This document shows, in pieces, positions 43,993 to 51,526 of a DNA stretch of 64,000 bases. The translations under genes and the position numbers were made by a program. How positions within the stretch are numbered: the stretch's first letter is position 1; each line of letters begins with the position of its first letter. The stretch comes from Roseivirga sp. (GTDB lineage Bacteria > Bacteroidota > Bacteroidia > Cytophagales > Cyclobacteriaceae), in NCBI GenBank assembly GCA_029262895.1, contig JAJCYM010000047.1:1-64000 (forward strand), in the 5' to 3' direction. The notes under the pieces were generated by a model. That model saw nothing but the letters and a program-made list of their open reading frames with translations, searched no databases and was not told where the DNA came from.

Positions 43993-44256
43993 ATGGCGAA
44001 GAAAAAGGAAGAAAAAAAGCAGGAGAAACCCAAGGTGAATGAAGAGCTTGAGGGTTTTGATATTAATATTGACTCTTTTGGTGAGATTCAAAGCACGCTA
44101 CCAATCGATAAGATTAACCAGTTTCTGAATAAGAACGTGGAGGACAAAAAATTGAAGGATAGGGAAGATATCGATGACTGGAAAGAAGGTCAGTCAGATG
44201 AGGATTCGGAAGACTCAGATGACTTTGATCCCTCTGTAGAGTCTGAGGACTCCTGA
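43993..44256 (+). CDS. Small acidic hypothetical protein downstream of gltX
   Basis: An 87-residue soluble protein: a Lys/Glu-rich start (MAKKKEEKKQEKPK), a short conserved-looking core (GFDINIDSFGEIQSTLPIDK, INQFLNKNV) and a Ser/Asp/Glu-rich tail. I do not recognise a family. The 2-bp spacing to gltX implies cotranscription. Its last 67 bp overlap the 3' end of the convergent membrane-protein gene. Confidence 0.7.
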   Translation: MAKKKEEKKQEKPKVNEELEGFDINIDSFGEIQSTLPIDKINQFLNKNVEDKKLKDREDIDDWKEGQSDEDSEDSDDFDPSVESEDS

Positions 44257-44423
44257 TCATTCATTTCGAGCACCACCTTCCATAAGGTTCCTAATAGCAT
44301 GAGGGCAAAGCCAATCACCAGCATCACCGTGCGGATGTCGGCACTAATGATTTGATCGCCCAGAATTCGAGTAAATATCACCGCCAGCACCAGGAATAGC
44401 CCCGCAAAGGCAATCCAATTCAC
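44190..44423 (-). CDS. Small two-helix membrane protein
   Basis: A 77-residue frame starting at GTG (44423) with two membrane helices (WIAFAGLFLVLAVIFTRILG, IRTVMLVIGFALMLLGTLW) and a Ser/Glu-rich tail. The tail is antisense to the acidic tail of the neighbouring gene. The two clean helices and the close spacing to the upstream methyltransferase-like gene (5 bp) support a real gene, but the overlap and low-complexity end lower confidence. Confidence 0.5.
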   Translation of the reverse strand: MNWIAFAGLFLVLAVIFTRILGDQIISADIRTVMLVIGFALMLLGTLWKVVLEMNDQESSDSTEGSKSSESSESSSD

Positions 44424-44428
44424 TATGT

Positions 44429-45028
44429 TTAATCTTCTGGATTTGATAGTCTTCTTTTTTTAGTAAAAATTTTTGGGAAAAGCGCAGGTACTGAATTCTT
44501 GTATTCAATATACTGGTCCCCGAATATCCGAATCAATTTTTTCTCTTCATACCGAATTCCAAAAGGAAGGTAGATGCTGAGGGCCAAGAGACTGATAAAA
44601 TTGACTATGAGCGGATTAAAAAGCGCATAGCCAACGACCAGCAGGATAGTGCCGGTATATAATGGATGCCTCATTCTTGCCTGCAAACCCGTTGTCTTCA
44701 GTTCAGCAACTGTTTCCTTCTTGAAGCCCATAAATTCACGAAAGCTGTAGTTGCGGAAGGCCCGTTTAATTATAAAGATACCGTAGGTTGCCGTGAGCAG
44801 CCCCAAACCAAAACTTATCGGGTTTGGATAGAGAAAAAGCGGACTGGTAAGGCTGGCCCCATAGAGTAAAATCACGCCTAATGAAAAAGTCGAAAACAAA
44901 GAATATACCAATCGGTATATTTTTGGATTTAACCCAAGAGCCTTTTTTACTTTGTTGGCCGCAAGCAAGCTATGAAGCGTATAAAAGCCAACCCAACAGG
45001 CAAAGAAAATGAGGTGATCCACCAACAT
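44429..45028 (-). CDS. Isoprenylcysteine/phospholipid methyltransferase-like membrane protein
   Basis: A 199-residue integral membrane protein with about five helices. The C-terminal part has the family signature ARMRHPLYTGTILLVVGYAL, then RYEEKKLIRIFGDQYIEYKN and VPALFP, which form the SAM-binding half of ICMT/PEMT/NnrU-type enzymes. The methyl acceptor is unknown. It is divergent from the WYL regulator (40 bp between starts), which may control it. Confidence 0.85.
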   Translation of the reverse strand: MLVDHLIFFACWVGFYTLHSLLAANKVKKALGLNPKIYRLVYSLFSTFSLGVILLYGASLTSPLFLYPNPISFGLGLLTATYGIFIIKRAFRNYSFREFMGFKKETVAELKTTGLQARMRHPLYTGTILLVVGYALFNPLIVNFISLLALSIYLPFGIRYEEKKLIRIFGDQYIEYKNSVPALFPKIFTKKRRLSNPED

Positions 45029-45068
45029 GCCTCAATGATAAGGATATTTTTTTTAGCTTCGTTTTCAC

Positions 45069-46022
45069 ATGAACAGGATTGACCGGCTAACCGCTATATT
45101 AATTCAACTGCAGAGCAAAAAGGTAGTTACGGCCCAGGAAGTAGCTGACCGCTTTGAGATCAGCTTGCGCACAGTTTATAGAGATGTTAGGGCATTGGAA
45201 GAAGCAGGTGTGCCTATTGGTGCTGAAGCAGGTAAAGGCTACTTTATTCTGGATGGATATCACCTGCCGCCTGTAATGTTCAGCCAGGAGGAGGGCAATG
45301 CACTGGTGTTAGGCGCCAAGCTCATTGAGGGGCAGACGGATGCGTCAATTAAAAAGAATTTTGGGGAAGCTATGTATAAAATCAAGTCTGTATTAAAAAT
45401 CCAGGAAAAGGATGAGTTGGAAAAGCTTGAATCTCAGATTAAGGTAGCGCACATTTCGCAACCGGAGAGTGATGATTTTCCAAACAATTTTTTGGCCACA
45501 ATACAAACAGCATTGATTTCATCTGCTGTGCTACGGTTTAAATATTTTTCCAATTATACTGGAGAATTCAATATGCGGGATGTGGAGCCTATTGGCCTGG
45601 TGTTCTACGGTAACCACTGGCACCTCCTGGCCTATTGCCGAATGCGGCAGGCCCCTCGCGATTTCAGGGTTGACAGGTTAGTAAAACTGGAAACCCTGGA
45701 TGAACGCTTTGACCCCAAAGTGCGCAAGGCTTTTCCGGAATTCCTGAAAGACCTGATGCAGGGTACAGATTTAGAAGAGGTACAAATCGAGGTGAGAAAT
45801 GATGTAGCTCGTTTGTTGGGAGAATCAATGTACCAGCAAGGCTTTGTAAGCCAGCAGGAAGCGGGTGATTATGTGCGCATGAAGTTTCTTACTCCAACCT
45901 TGGGCTACTTTTCAAGATGGTTGCTCTCCTTGGGAGATGCCGTCAAGGTAGTCGCTCCTCAAGCACTAAAGGATCTGATGATTGAAAACATCAAGGAACT
46001 GTCAAAACACTATACTGATTAG
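45069..46022 (+). CDS. YafY-type transcriptional regulator with WYL domain
   Basis: A 317-residue regulator. The N-terminal winged helix is at residues 1-65 (MNRIDRLTAILIQLQSKKVV, SLRTVYRDVRALEEAGVPIG). The central WYL domain (PIGLVFYGNHWHLLAYCRMR, DFRVDRLVKLETL) is followed by a WCX extension (LGYFSRWLLSLGDAVKVVAP). WYL proteins respond to small molecules or nucleic acids. The target may be the divergent methyltransferase-like gene. Confidence 0.9.
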   Translation: MNRIDRLTAILIQLQSKKVVTAQEVADRFEISLRTVYRDVRALEEAGVPIGAEAGKGYFILDGYHLPPVMFSQEEGNALVLGAKLIEGQTDASIKKNFGEAMYKIKSVLKIQEKDELEKLESQIKVAHISQPESDDFPNNFLATIQTALISSAVLRFKYFSNYTGEFNMRDVEPIGLVFYGNHWHLLAYCRMRQAPRDFRVDRLVKLETLDERFDPKVRKAFPEFLKDLMQGTDLEEVQIEVRNDVARLLGESMYQQGFVSQQEAGDYVRMKFLTPTLGYFSRWLLSLGDAVKVVAPQALKDLMIENIKELSKHYTD

Positions 46023-46064
46023 TGCTATGTTATTCGCCTCATAAGAATAAAATCCACCCCCTAA

Positions 46065-46080
46065 CCCCCGCCAGCGGGGG
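46065..46080. repeat. GC-rich palindrome after the WYL gene
   Basis: CCCCCGC-CA-GCGGGGG, preceded by CCACCCCCTAA, lies 42 bp after the WYL gene stop. The sequence 46023-46296 otherwise holds nothing I recognise. The palindrome is of a kind often dispersed in Bacteroidota intergenic DNA and might stop transcription, though no T run follows. Confidence 0.45.
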
Positions 46081-46296
46081 ACAAGGTTCGGTTCATAATC
46101 TTCTTTAACGGTTATAATTGAAAAGACAGGCTTGACCTGAATATTAAAGGTGTACGACCATAGCACGCTAATCGGGTTTGGTCACTTGTGGCTGGAATGC
46201 AGCATGGACTCGATTGTCTACTCAATCCAGCATGAATAGCTAATTTTCACTATCTTAACTATTCAAATATATTTTTACACTATTTAAACATAGGCT

Positions 46297-46938
46297 ATGA
46301 AAGCTTCATGGAAGCATCTACTGGTTTTGTTGACCCTGGTACTAACCCTCAGCTCAACAACATTTAGGACCAACTCCTTCAATGCCAGTAGCCAGACAGA
46401 ATTTTCCGCAACTTCTTATGTAATCATTCCGGGGGATACCATACGTGGATTGACGTTTGAAATGTTCCAAAAACTCACTTCAAGTCTGGACACACTACCA
46501 AAGGCCATGAAGAAAGCCTGGAAGTTATGGAAAGCTGAAAAATGGGCTCAGCTGGAATCTTACTTCGAAAAGCAGAACCTGAATGGGCAATACCCTCCAG
46601 CCGATGGTTTTGTCAGTGTAGAAACAGTTACGTTAGAAGATGATACGAAGGTGGACCGCTATGGAAGTCTATGGGGTACCTTTGTAGCACCTACCGGGAC
46701 TCCCTTTGGAGAACGTGCACTTCCCGCCTCTTCAAAATCGAGGGTCTATTATAAATTTGAAGTTACTCAGGACATAGCGGATGTATTGAAGGGAAAGGCT
46801 ATTCCCTGGTTCAATCAACCCGGAGAGGGCATCCAGTATATGATGCCAAGAAGCATGAAGGAGTTGGTGAAAGGCGGCTTTATCGTGGTGTTGGACTCTA
46901 TAGTGCCTAAGAAGGTAACCGACAAATACGGAGACTAG
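46297..46938 (+). CDS. Exported TNT-domain protein (predicted NAD+ glycohydrolase)
   Basis: A 213-residue protein with a signal peptide (HLLVLLTLVLTLSSTTFRTN). From about residue 98 it follows the TNT family (tuberculosis necrotizing toxin, PF14021) closely: YPPADGFVSVETVTLEDDTK, VDRYGSLWGTFVAPTGTPFG, ERALP, then IPWFNQPGEGIQYMMPRSMK and GGFIVVLDSIV. Arg in DRYG and Gln in GIQY are where the mycobacterial enzyme has key NAD-binding/catalytic residues (from memory). Known TNTs hydrolyse NAD+ and kill target cells. Here it is a small Sec-exported protein without VgrG, PAAR, Rhs or T9SS targeting domains, and no immunity-like gene is adjacent. Confidence 0.85.
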   Translation: MKASWKHLLVLLTLVLTLSSTTFRTNSFNASSQTEFSATSYVIIPGDTIRGLTFEMFQKLTSSLDTLPKAMKKAWKLWKAEKWAQLESYFEKQNLNGQYPPADGFVSVETVTLEDDTKVDRYGSLWGTFVAPTGTPFGERALPASSKSRVYYKFEVTQDIADVLKGKAIPWFNQPGEGIQYMMPRSMKELVKGGFIVVLDSIVPKKVTDKYGD

Positions 46939-47005
46939 ATTTGAATTTTTTTCTTGTTAGTAATCATTTCAATTAACAACTGCTAAGGTTAAAAGTAAAT
47001 GCCTC

Positions 47006-47773
47006 TTATGAATTGACCTGACTTAGACTGATTTTGGTCAAGGCGTCTTTTTTGTACTTTCTGCCTAGAGGAAGTTTCTCAGATTTTACTTGCACAAAAT
47101 CATGGCCATAGGCCTCCAGTTTGTGTTGATTAATCAGGAAAGACCGATGAACTCGAACGAACCACCCTGGTAACTTTAACTCGAGCTGACTTATTTTTTC
47201 CTTTGTAATGATGACCTCCAGGAGGGTCTGGATTTTCACATAGTCAGACAGGCTCTCAATGTATTGAATGTCGTCTAGAGCAATTGATATCATATTTCTG
47301 TTAGACCGTACGATAAGCGTTTTCTTCAAATTCTTCTGGCCTTCATATTCAAGCTGAGAGACTTGGGCCTTGCTTTCTATGTAAGCGTTATATAAACGAA
47401 TGAAGGAGTAGAGAATCGTAATGAAATAGATCACTATACCCATTTGGAAAAGGTCACCAACAATTGGGTTCATATTACTCCATTTGAGGTCTGAAAGAAA
47501 TATAAATGCAACCAAGGCTATGATTGCAGATAAGAAAACAGAGATGATGATAGTATATAAAGTATAAACAAAGAATTGAATACGTTTTCCCTTTTGTAGA
47601 TATTCCGGGACAAGTTTATGATTAAAAAAATATGACGTCCCCACTGCTATTGGCATGAGCATGGTTGTAAAATAGAATGAGTCTATAAAACTGTTCCACT
47701 TCCAACCAAAAAGGAGGTTGAGAAAGATGAAAACGGTTACCCAGAATAAAACTTGATGTGATTGTTTGGTCAT
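47006..47773 (-). CDS. Membrane-anchored LytTR-domain regulator
   Basis: A 255-residue protein with four N-terminal membrane helices (residues about 7-120: VLFWVTVFIFLNLLFGW, FFVYTLYTIIISVFLSAI, MGIVIYFITILYSFIRLY). A short coiled region is followed by a C-terminal LytTR DNA-binding domain (IALDDIQYIESLSDYVKIQT, WFVRVHRSFLINQHKLEAY). It lacks receiver and kinase domains, a type common in Bacteroidota. It is divergent from an ExbB-like gene (159 bp gap), its probable target. Confidence 0.87.
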   Translation of the reverse strand: MTKQSHQVLFWVTVFIFLNLLFGWKWNSFIDSFYFTTMLMPIAVGTSYFFNHKLVPEYLQKGKRIQFFVYTLYTIIISVFLSAIIALVAFIFLSDLKWSNMNPIVGDLFQMGIVIYFITILYSFIRLYNAYIESKAQVSQLEYEGQKNLKKTLIVRSNRNMISIALDDIQYIESLSDYVKIQTLLEVIITKEKISQLELKLPGWFVRVHRSFLINQHKLEAYGHDFVQVKSEKLPLGRKYKKDALTKISLSQVNS

Positions 47774-47932
47774 TTCTCAAGAGTGGTTGACATCTTACTC
47801 AAGAAGCTTAAATTTTTGTCTAGTTTAAAGGAAATGTCGATTAACGACAACTATATGAATGGATATGACCTGTAAAATAAGTAGCTCCATCTCTAGCTTT
47901 GGAAAAAGTTTTATTCACTAAAAATTTGAATC

Positions 47933-48307
47933 ATGTTAGAATTATTTTTCAACGGAAGTAGGCTCTTTATGGGTATCATATCTATTGCAGGTGTAATCAT
48001 GCTCATACTATCAGTTATCAATGTTAAAGGTGTTTTGAGTAAATCTCGAGGTCAGGAGTCATTAAAGAATATTAAGCGAATAAGAGAAATAGGTCTCTTT
48101 GCATTGATTGTAGGAGTTCTTGCGAGTATAATTGATCTGATGGGACTATTTCAGGCTATTGAAATGGCAGGCGAAGCGTCCATAAGCATATTGGGAGCAG
48201 GTCTGAAATTGACTTTCATTACTACACTCTATGGTTTGATCATCTATGCGTTGTCACTACTGATAACCATGGGACTTAGGTGGGGAGTCAGTAAGTCCTT
48301 GTCTTGA
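47933..48307 (+). CDS. Small MotA/TolQ/ExbB-like membrane protein
   Basis: A 124-residue protein with three membrane helices (FMGIISIAGVIMLILSVINV, IGLFALIVGVLASIIDLMGL, GLKLTFITTLYGLIIYALSL). The last matches the conserved TM3 region of TolQ/ExbB proton channels (GLxxxxxTTxxGL). It is only half the usual length, without an adjacent ExbD/TolR, so proton-channel function is unproven. Confidence 0.7.
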   Translation: MLELFFNGSRLFMGIISIAGVIMLILSVINVKGVLSKSRGQESLKNIKRIREIGLFALIVGVLASIIDLMGLFQAIEMAGEASISILGAGLKLTFITTLYGLIIYALSLLITMGLRWGVSKSLS

Positions 48308-48487
48308 GTATTAAAGAACGTAGCGGGTAATTTTCAGAGGTGAGTTCTATTTGGAGCCAGTGAGGGGCTTTGTATTAGCTTTGTCAGGGCCGGGAGACGC
48401 AACAAGGTGAGCAGCGCACGAATTCGATATGACCTGATGAAGTATCGGAACAGATGCAGTTGACTTGCGACCAACAGGAGCAACTGA

Positions 48488-48784
48488 TTAAAGCTTAGAC
48501 TTCTTTGGATCTTGTCGAGTATCAAAAAGAGTGGCTAATTGAATTTTATCCTTTTGAATTCTATAATAAAGACTGGTTTGTTTGCCTACAACACACCTTC
48601 TAACATTATTCCTTTTTCCAGTGGCTGGATACATTTTAGGACGTGTTGAAATGGCTTCTAGAACTTCCTCGATTCTCTGAATATAATTTCTTGTAACTTT
48701 CTCTCCCCATTCGTCATGGAGATAACTAACAATAGATAGGAATTCATTCCTGGCCCTGGGCGACCATTCTATTGGTTTTTTCAT
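48488..48784 (-). CDS. Type II toxin, RelE/ParE family
   Basis: A 98-residue ParE/RelE-fold protein: IEWSPRARNEFLSIVSYLHD, QRIEEVLEAISTRPKMYPAT, NVRRCVVGKQTSLYYRIQKD and LATLFDTRQDPKK, the standard fold order. Toxins in this family inhibit gyrase or cleave mRNA; this one looks more ParE-like. It overlaps the antitoxin gene by 4 bp (ATGA). The 180 bp between it and the ExbB-like gene contain nothing recognisable. Confidence 0.88.
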   Translation of the reverse strand: MKKPIEWSPRARNEFLSIVSYLHDEWGEKVTRNYIQRIEEVLEAISTRPKMYPATGKRNNVRRCVVGKQTSLYYRIQKDKIQLATLFDTRQDPKKSKL

Positions 48785-49008
48785 AGTTGGTACTTCTCAC
48801 GTACCTCTTTCATAACCTGATCATGTGGGATTCCCTCACCTCTATCAAGTTGTGCCAGCCCCTCATCTATAGCTAGTCTTTCTTCTTCAGAAATTTGATC
48901 CCACCAATCTTGTCCTTCTTTGATGGCCTTAAGCTGTTTCAAGATTTCGGCATCCTTTAATTCTGTTAGCCAATGGATAAGATCAATCTTTGCCGCTTGT
49001 ATGTCCAT
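48781..49008 (-). CDS. Antitoxin of the ParE/RelE module
   Basis: A 75-residue helical protein: MDIQAAKIDLIHWLTELKDA, WWDQISEEERLAIDEGLAQL, RGEGIPHDQVMKEVREKY. This is the 'addiction module antitoxin' pattern in which SEEERxAIDEGLxxxxxGxxxPHxxVM leads a C-terminal toxin-binding helix. It lies just upstream of the toxin with an overlapping start, the usual antitoxin-first order. Confidence 0.85.
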   Translation of the reverse strand: MDIQAAKIDLIHWLTELKDAEILKQLKAIKEGQDWWDQISEEERLAIDEGLAQLDRGEGIPHDQVMKEVREKYQL

Positions 49009-49059
49009 ACTTCAAATTAACGAATTATAGAGATAAAAGTATAGGATGATATTGCAATG

Positions 49060-49074
49060 CAATACTTTGACCTG
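49060..49074 (-). promoter_or_regulatory. Palindromic operator of the toxin-antitoxin operon
   Basis: TATTGCA-A-TGCAATA is a perfect 15-bp palindrome 52 bp upstream of the antitoxin ATG, overlapping the expected promoter. Toxin-antitoxin operons are usually autoregulated at such sites. Confidence 0.5.
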
Positions 49075-49182
49075 GATCTATTGGAGAATCCGGGGCATTC
49101 ACATGGGCTTCCACTGGCGTTAGTATTGGTCACGAAAACAAGTTCGCGCCAGCGGAGTGCGTATTAAGATCAGAGGTGCAAT

Positions 49183-49344
49183 TCAAGCCCAGAAATAGAG
49201 TGTAAGTACTGAGCTCAACATGCTTACACTTTTGGAATAATTAATAGTCTTTCTTGAAAGTCTCTTTAAATGAGTTCTTAGGTTCAAATTGTTCCTCTCA
49301 ATTCTCAGGGTTTGATAGGGGTCTCTCACATGGAGATTTGAGGG
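49183..49344 (-). pseudogene. 3' part of a split IS1-family transposase
   Basis: The minus strand reads HVRDPYQTLRIERNNLNLRT and then HLKRLSRKTINYSKSVSMLS before a stop at 49183-49185. This is the IS1 C-terminal block with the catalytic Glu (IERxNL) and the RxxRKTxxYSKS motif. There is no start codon. It continues the reading frame of the gene fragment at 51004-51509 exactly: joining 51004 to 49333 gives an uninterrupted 218-codon gene. The last 11 bases (49334-49344) are one copy of the 11-bp direct repeat. Confidence 0.85.
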
Positions 49345-49384
49345 CACAAACGCGCACTAGCGGGGCTTTCTCAAAGTTATAACC

Positions 49385-49930
49385 TTATATCAAATCAATA
49401 TCGATTAAACCTTCCAGCCCCAAGTAGTTTCTGGCACTGCTGTATAAATAGTCTTCTGGTTTTTCTACCCAGCCAGCTGAAATGGGATTGTTATGGATGT
49501 AGTTTAATCTTGACTTCATCATTCCTTTTGTGCTAAGTTCGATCGCGTGATTTTCATGTGTCCAGAACTGCTTTTGTTTATTTCTCTTATTGAACTTTGC
49601 ATGATATTTGAAAATTCCTGTTAGCCATTCTCGTCTGCTTTCTTTTGGACTAGATGCCAGTTCCCGGAAAATTGTTTTGGCTGTGTGCTTTTTGAAATCA
49701 CGGACCGTACCTGATAAATCGTCTGTTCTGCTTTGAAGGATCGCATGTACATGATTAGTCATGATGACGTAAGCAAATACATTGAGGCCCTTGTTTTGGC
49801 GGCAGTATTTTAGGCTATCCAAAACAATATCTCTATAGATTTTTCGACTGAAAATGTCTGCCCAACCTACTACTTGAAAGGTGAGGAAGTAAGGGAGGCT
49901 TTGATCGTTTATTTGGTATGCTTGGCCCAA
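49385..49930 (-). CDS. REP-associated tyrosine transposase (RAYT, IS200-like TnpA)
   Basis: A 181-residue Y1 transposase-like protein starting at TTG. The HUH pair is in FAYVIMTNHVHAILQ. The C-terminal RAYT signature is LNYIHNNPISAGWVEKPEDY followed by LYSSARNY, with the likely catalytic Tyr in that block. RAYTs are domesticated, usually single-copy relatives of IS200/IS605 TnpA that spread palindromic REP sequences containing GTAG. Palindromes with GTAG...CTAC arms flank it at 50010-50030 and 51527-51547. Confidence 0.9.
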   Translation of the reverse strand: MGQAYQINDQSLPYFLTFQVVGWADIFSRKIYRDIVLDSLKYCRQNKGLNVFAYVIMTNHVHAILQSRTDDLSGTVRDFKKHTAKTIFRELASSPKESRREWLTGIFKYHAKFNKRNKQKQFWTHENHAIELSTKGMMKSRLNYIHNNPISAGWVEKPEDYLYSSARNYLGLEGLIDIDLI

Positions 49931-50009
49931 GTTTTTGGTATTTGTATGACATAAAATCCAGGCCTAAATCAATATACGCTTTGTGAATTCAAATTACAAA
50001 AAGGAACTG

Positions 50010-50030
50010 GGCGTAGTTTGAAACTACGCC
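50010..50030. repeat. REP-like palindrome, copy 1
   Basis: GGCGTAGTTT-G-AAACTACGCC is a perfect 21-bp palindrome, preceded by GAACTG. The same GAACTGG head and palindrome (one complementary base-pair change) recur at 51521-51547. It lies 79 bp upstream of the RAYT start and has the GTAG/CTAC foot that RAYT/TnpA enzymes recognise. Confidence 0.7.
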
Positions 50031-50070
50031 ATCTCGATTTGGCTTTGATTTGACTATGTGATATAATGAT

Positions 50071-50092
50071 GTAGTCACAGACTTACACCTAG
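50071..50092. repeat. Degenerate palindrome with ACACCTAG tail
   Basis: GTAGTCACAGACTTACACCTAG is an imperfect version of the palindrome at 50836-50858 and shares its tail ACACCTAG. The following CTTCCG recurs as ATTCTG after 50860 and TTCCGT after 51631. It lies at the left of the intact IS1-family gene and may be part of that element's end. Confidence 0.5.
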
Positions 50093-50118
50093 CTTCCGTT
50101 GTTAACAATGGTTTACAA

Positions 50119-50775
50119 TTAATACCAAGCGTATATTTTTATTAGGCTATTTAAAATGTCCTCTTTCTTTGTATAACAAATGGTCTTTCTATTGAGCCTT
50201 TTAATATGTGTTCTCAAACTCAAATGATAACGTTCTATCTTGTTAATGCCTCGATGTTTGATCCGATGAATTTCTTTTGGAATGAGACTTCTGTAGGCTG
50301 ATAACCTGTCTGTATAGATGGCCCTGGGCGTGAGATGCAATATTTTTTTAACTACGACCTCCAGATTTTTTGCTGTTCTTGTTCCTACCTTAATGTCGAC
50401 AACCTGTCCGCTTGACTTTGAAATGGCACTTATAACCCACCGTCTTTTCTCTTTATTCTTGACATACGTACAAAGCTCATCCAGTTCATATTCATCATTG
50501 ATTCTATAATAACACCTTGGTTTAACAGCCTTACCGATCTTCCTAATCCATCTTATTTGTGTAGTTAAGGCTATGCCTGTTATTGTCTGTATCCCTCTTA
50601 AACTATTGCCTGTCTTTAAGCACTTCATAAACAAGACTTTAACATTGGTTTTACAGGCTATGTACTGATATGATGCTTGCTGGTATTTCTTACAGCTTTT
50701 GCAAAGATATTTCTGACGGCCATTTGCTTGTTTTCCAGCTTTTTGACAGAGACTGTTGCAGTATTGACAATTCAT
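50119..50775 (-). CDS. IS1-family transposase (intact copy)
   Basis: A 218-residue transposase fused in one frame (IS1 itself needs a frameshift to join InsA and InsB). The zinc-finger start MNCQYCNSLCQKAGKQANGR and KYLCKSCKKYQQASY is followed by a helix-turn-helix (SLRGIQTITGIALTTQIRWI). The DDE core follows: Asp in NDEYELDELCTYVKN, Asp in RAIYTDRLSAYRSLIP and Glu in GINKIERYHLSLRTHIKRLN. No stop or frameshift is seen. It lies inside the insert that splits a related copy; the two proteins are clearly different (roughly half identical by eye), so this is not a recent duplication. Confidence 0.9.
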   Translation of the reverse strand: MNCQYCNSLCQKAGKQANGRQKYLCKSCKKYQQASYQYIACKTNVKVLFMKCLKTGNSLRGIQTITGIALTTQIRWIRKIGKAVKPRCYYRINDEYELDELCTYVKNKEKRRWVISAISKSSGQVVDIKVGTRTAKNLEVVVKKILHLTPRAIYTDRLSAYRSLIPKEIHRIKHRGINKIERYHLSLRTHIKRLNRKTICYTKKEDILNSLIKIYAWY

Positions 50776-50835
50776 AAGAGAGACTTTTATTATGTGTTTA
50801 GGAAAATGAGACCACGAGCTTTGTTGTAAATATTA

Positions 50836-50858
50836 AGGTGTAGTTACAAACTACACCT
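50836..50858. repeat. Palindrome upstream of the intact IS1-family gene
   Basis: AGGTGTAGTT-ACA-AACTACACCT is a perfect palindrome with a 3-base centre, 60 bp upstream of the transposase start, and followed by AG to give ACACCTAG. It may be part of the right end of the IS. Confidence 0.6.
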
Positions 50859-51509
50859 AGATTCTGAAATGCTATTAATTCTTAGACCAGATAATTGATA
50901 GCACTTAGTACCAAACCTGTCGTTTTTAGACTGCTCAAAGAACGATCTGTAGCCTTTTGAATGACTGATACCTTCAATAAATAATAAAGGCCAGTTATAA
51001 ACCAGATTTGAGGGAATGATGCTTCGATAAACCATCAGACCATCTGTGGCTATGAACTTGGGCTGAAATGTCAAAGCCCTTGAAATCATAGGCTTTAGGC
51101 AATCTATACTTCTTCGACCAACAACAAAATCAATAACCTTCTTGCTTATTCGATCATAGATATAGGTAATCCATTGTTGATTCTTCTTTGACTTGCTGTA
51201 TGTCCATAATTCATCAATCTCGTAAATGGCATGGTAGCTGTGTATTTCCGGTCTTTTTAAATTTGATGCCATAGCTCGGATTCTCTTGATCACTGTGGTG
51301 CTTGATATTTTCAAGAGTCTTGCTATGCCTCTAATGCCTACACCTTCTTTGACCAGGTTGCGTATGCGTTTGTTTGTTGCTAAATGGAGTGCTTTGCTTT
51401 TATAACTTGCTTGCTGATACTTCAAGCACTTTTGGCATCTGTACTTTTGAATACCTGATGGCTGCCTGCCACATTTGTGGCAGTTGCTTTTGCAATACCT
51501 ACATTTCAT
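50844..51509 (-). pseudogene. 5' part of a split IS1-family transposase
   Basis: Residues 1-168 are a normal IS1-family start: MKCRYCKSNCHKCGRQPSGI, KYRCQKCLKYQQASYKS, helix-turn-helix GVGIRGIARLLKISSTTVIK, and two Asp of the DDE core (YEIDELWTYSKSK; FIATDGLMVYRSIIPSNL). After SIIPSNL (at 51004) the frame runs into unrelated insert DNA and adds about 52 meaningless residues before a chance stop at 50844. The real continuation with the catalytic Glu is at 49183-49333. The gene as it stands should be inactive. Confidence 0.88.
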
Positions 51510-51526
51510 AAGCTACGTTTGAACTG

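Larger units (their letters stand above)
49345..51003. mobile_element. 1,659-bp insert flanked by the direct repeat AGATTTGAGGG
   Basis: AGATTTGAGGG occurs at 49334-49344 and 51004-51014, the two sides of the broken IS1-family transposase gene. Everything between (a RAYT gene, an intact IS1-family gene and palindromic repeats) has therefore been inserted, in one or more steps. The ends show no clear terminal inverted repeats, so the responsible element is not identified. The repeat could be a target-site duplication or a recombination microhomology. Confidence 0.75.

Noticed and set aside
48308-48487. Possible gene between the ExbB-like and toxin genes
   Set aside because: No open frame of convincing length or composition on either strand.
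50085-50860. TACACCTAG on both sides of the intact IS1 as a proven 9-bp target duplication
   Set aside because: Both copies are part of related palindromes, and a third copy occurs at 51624, so the match may come from the element ends. Reported as a question and not as a fact.
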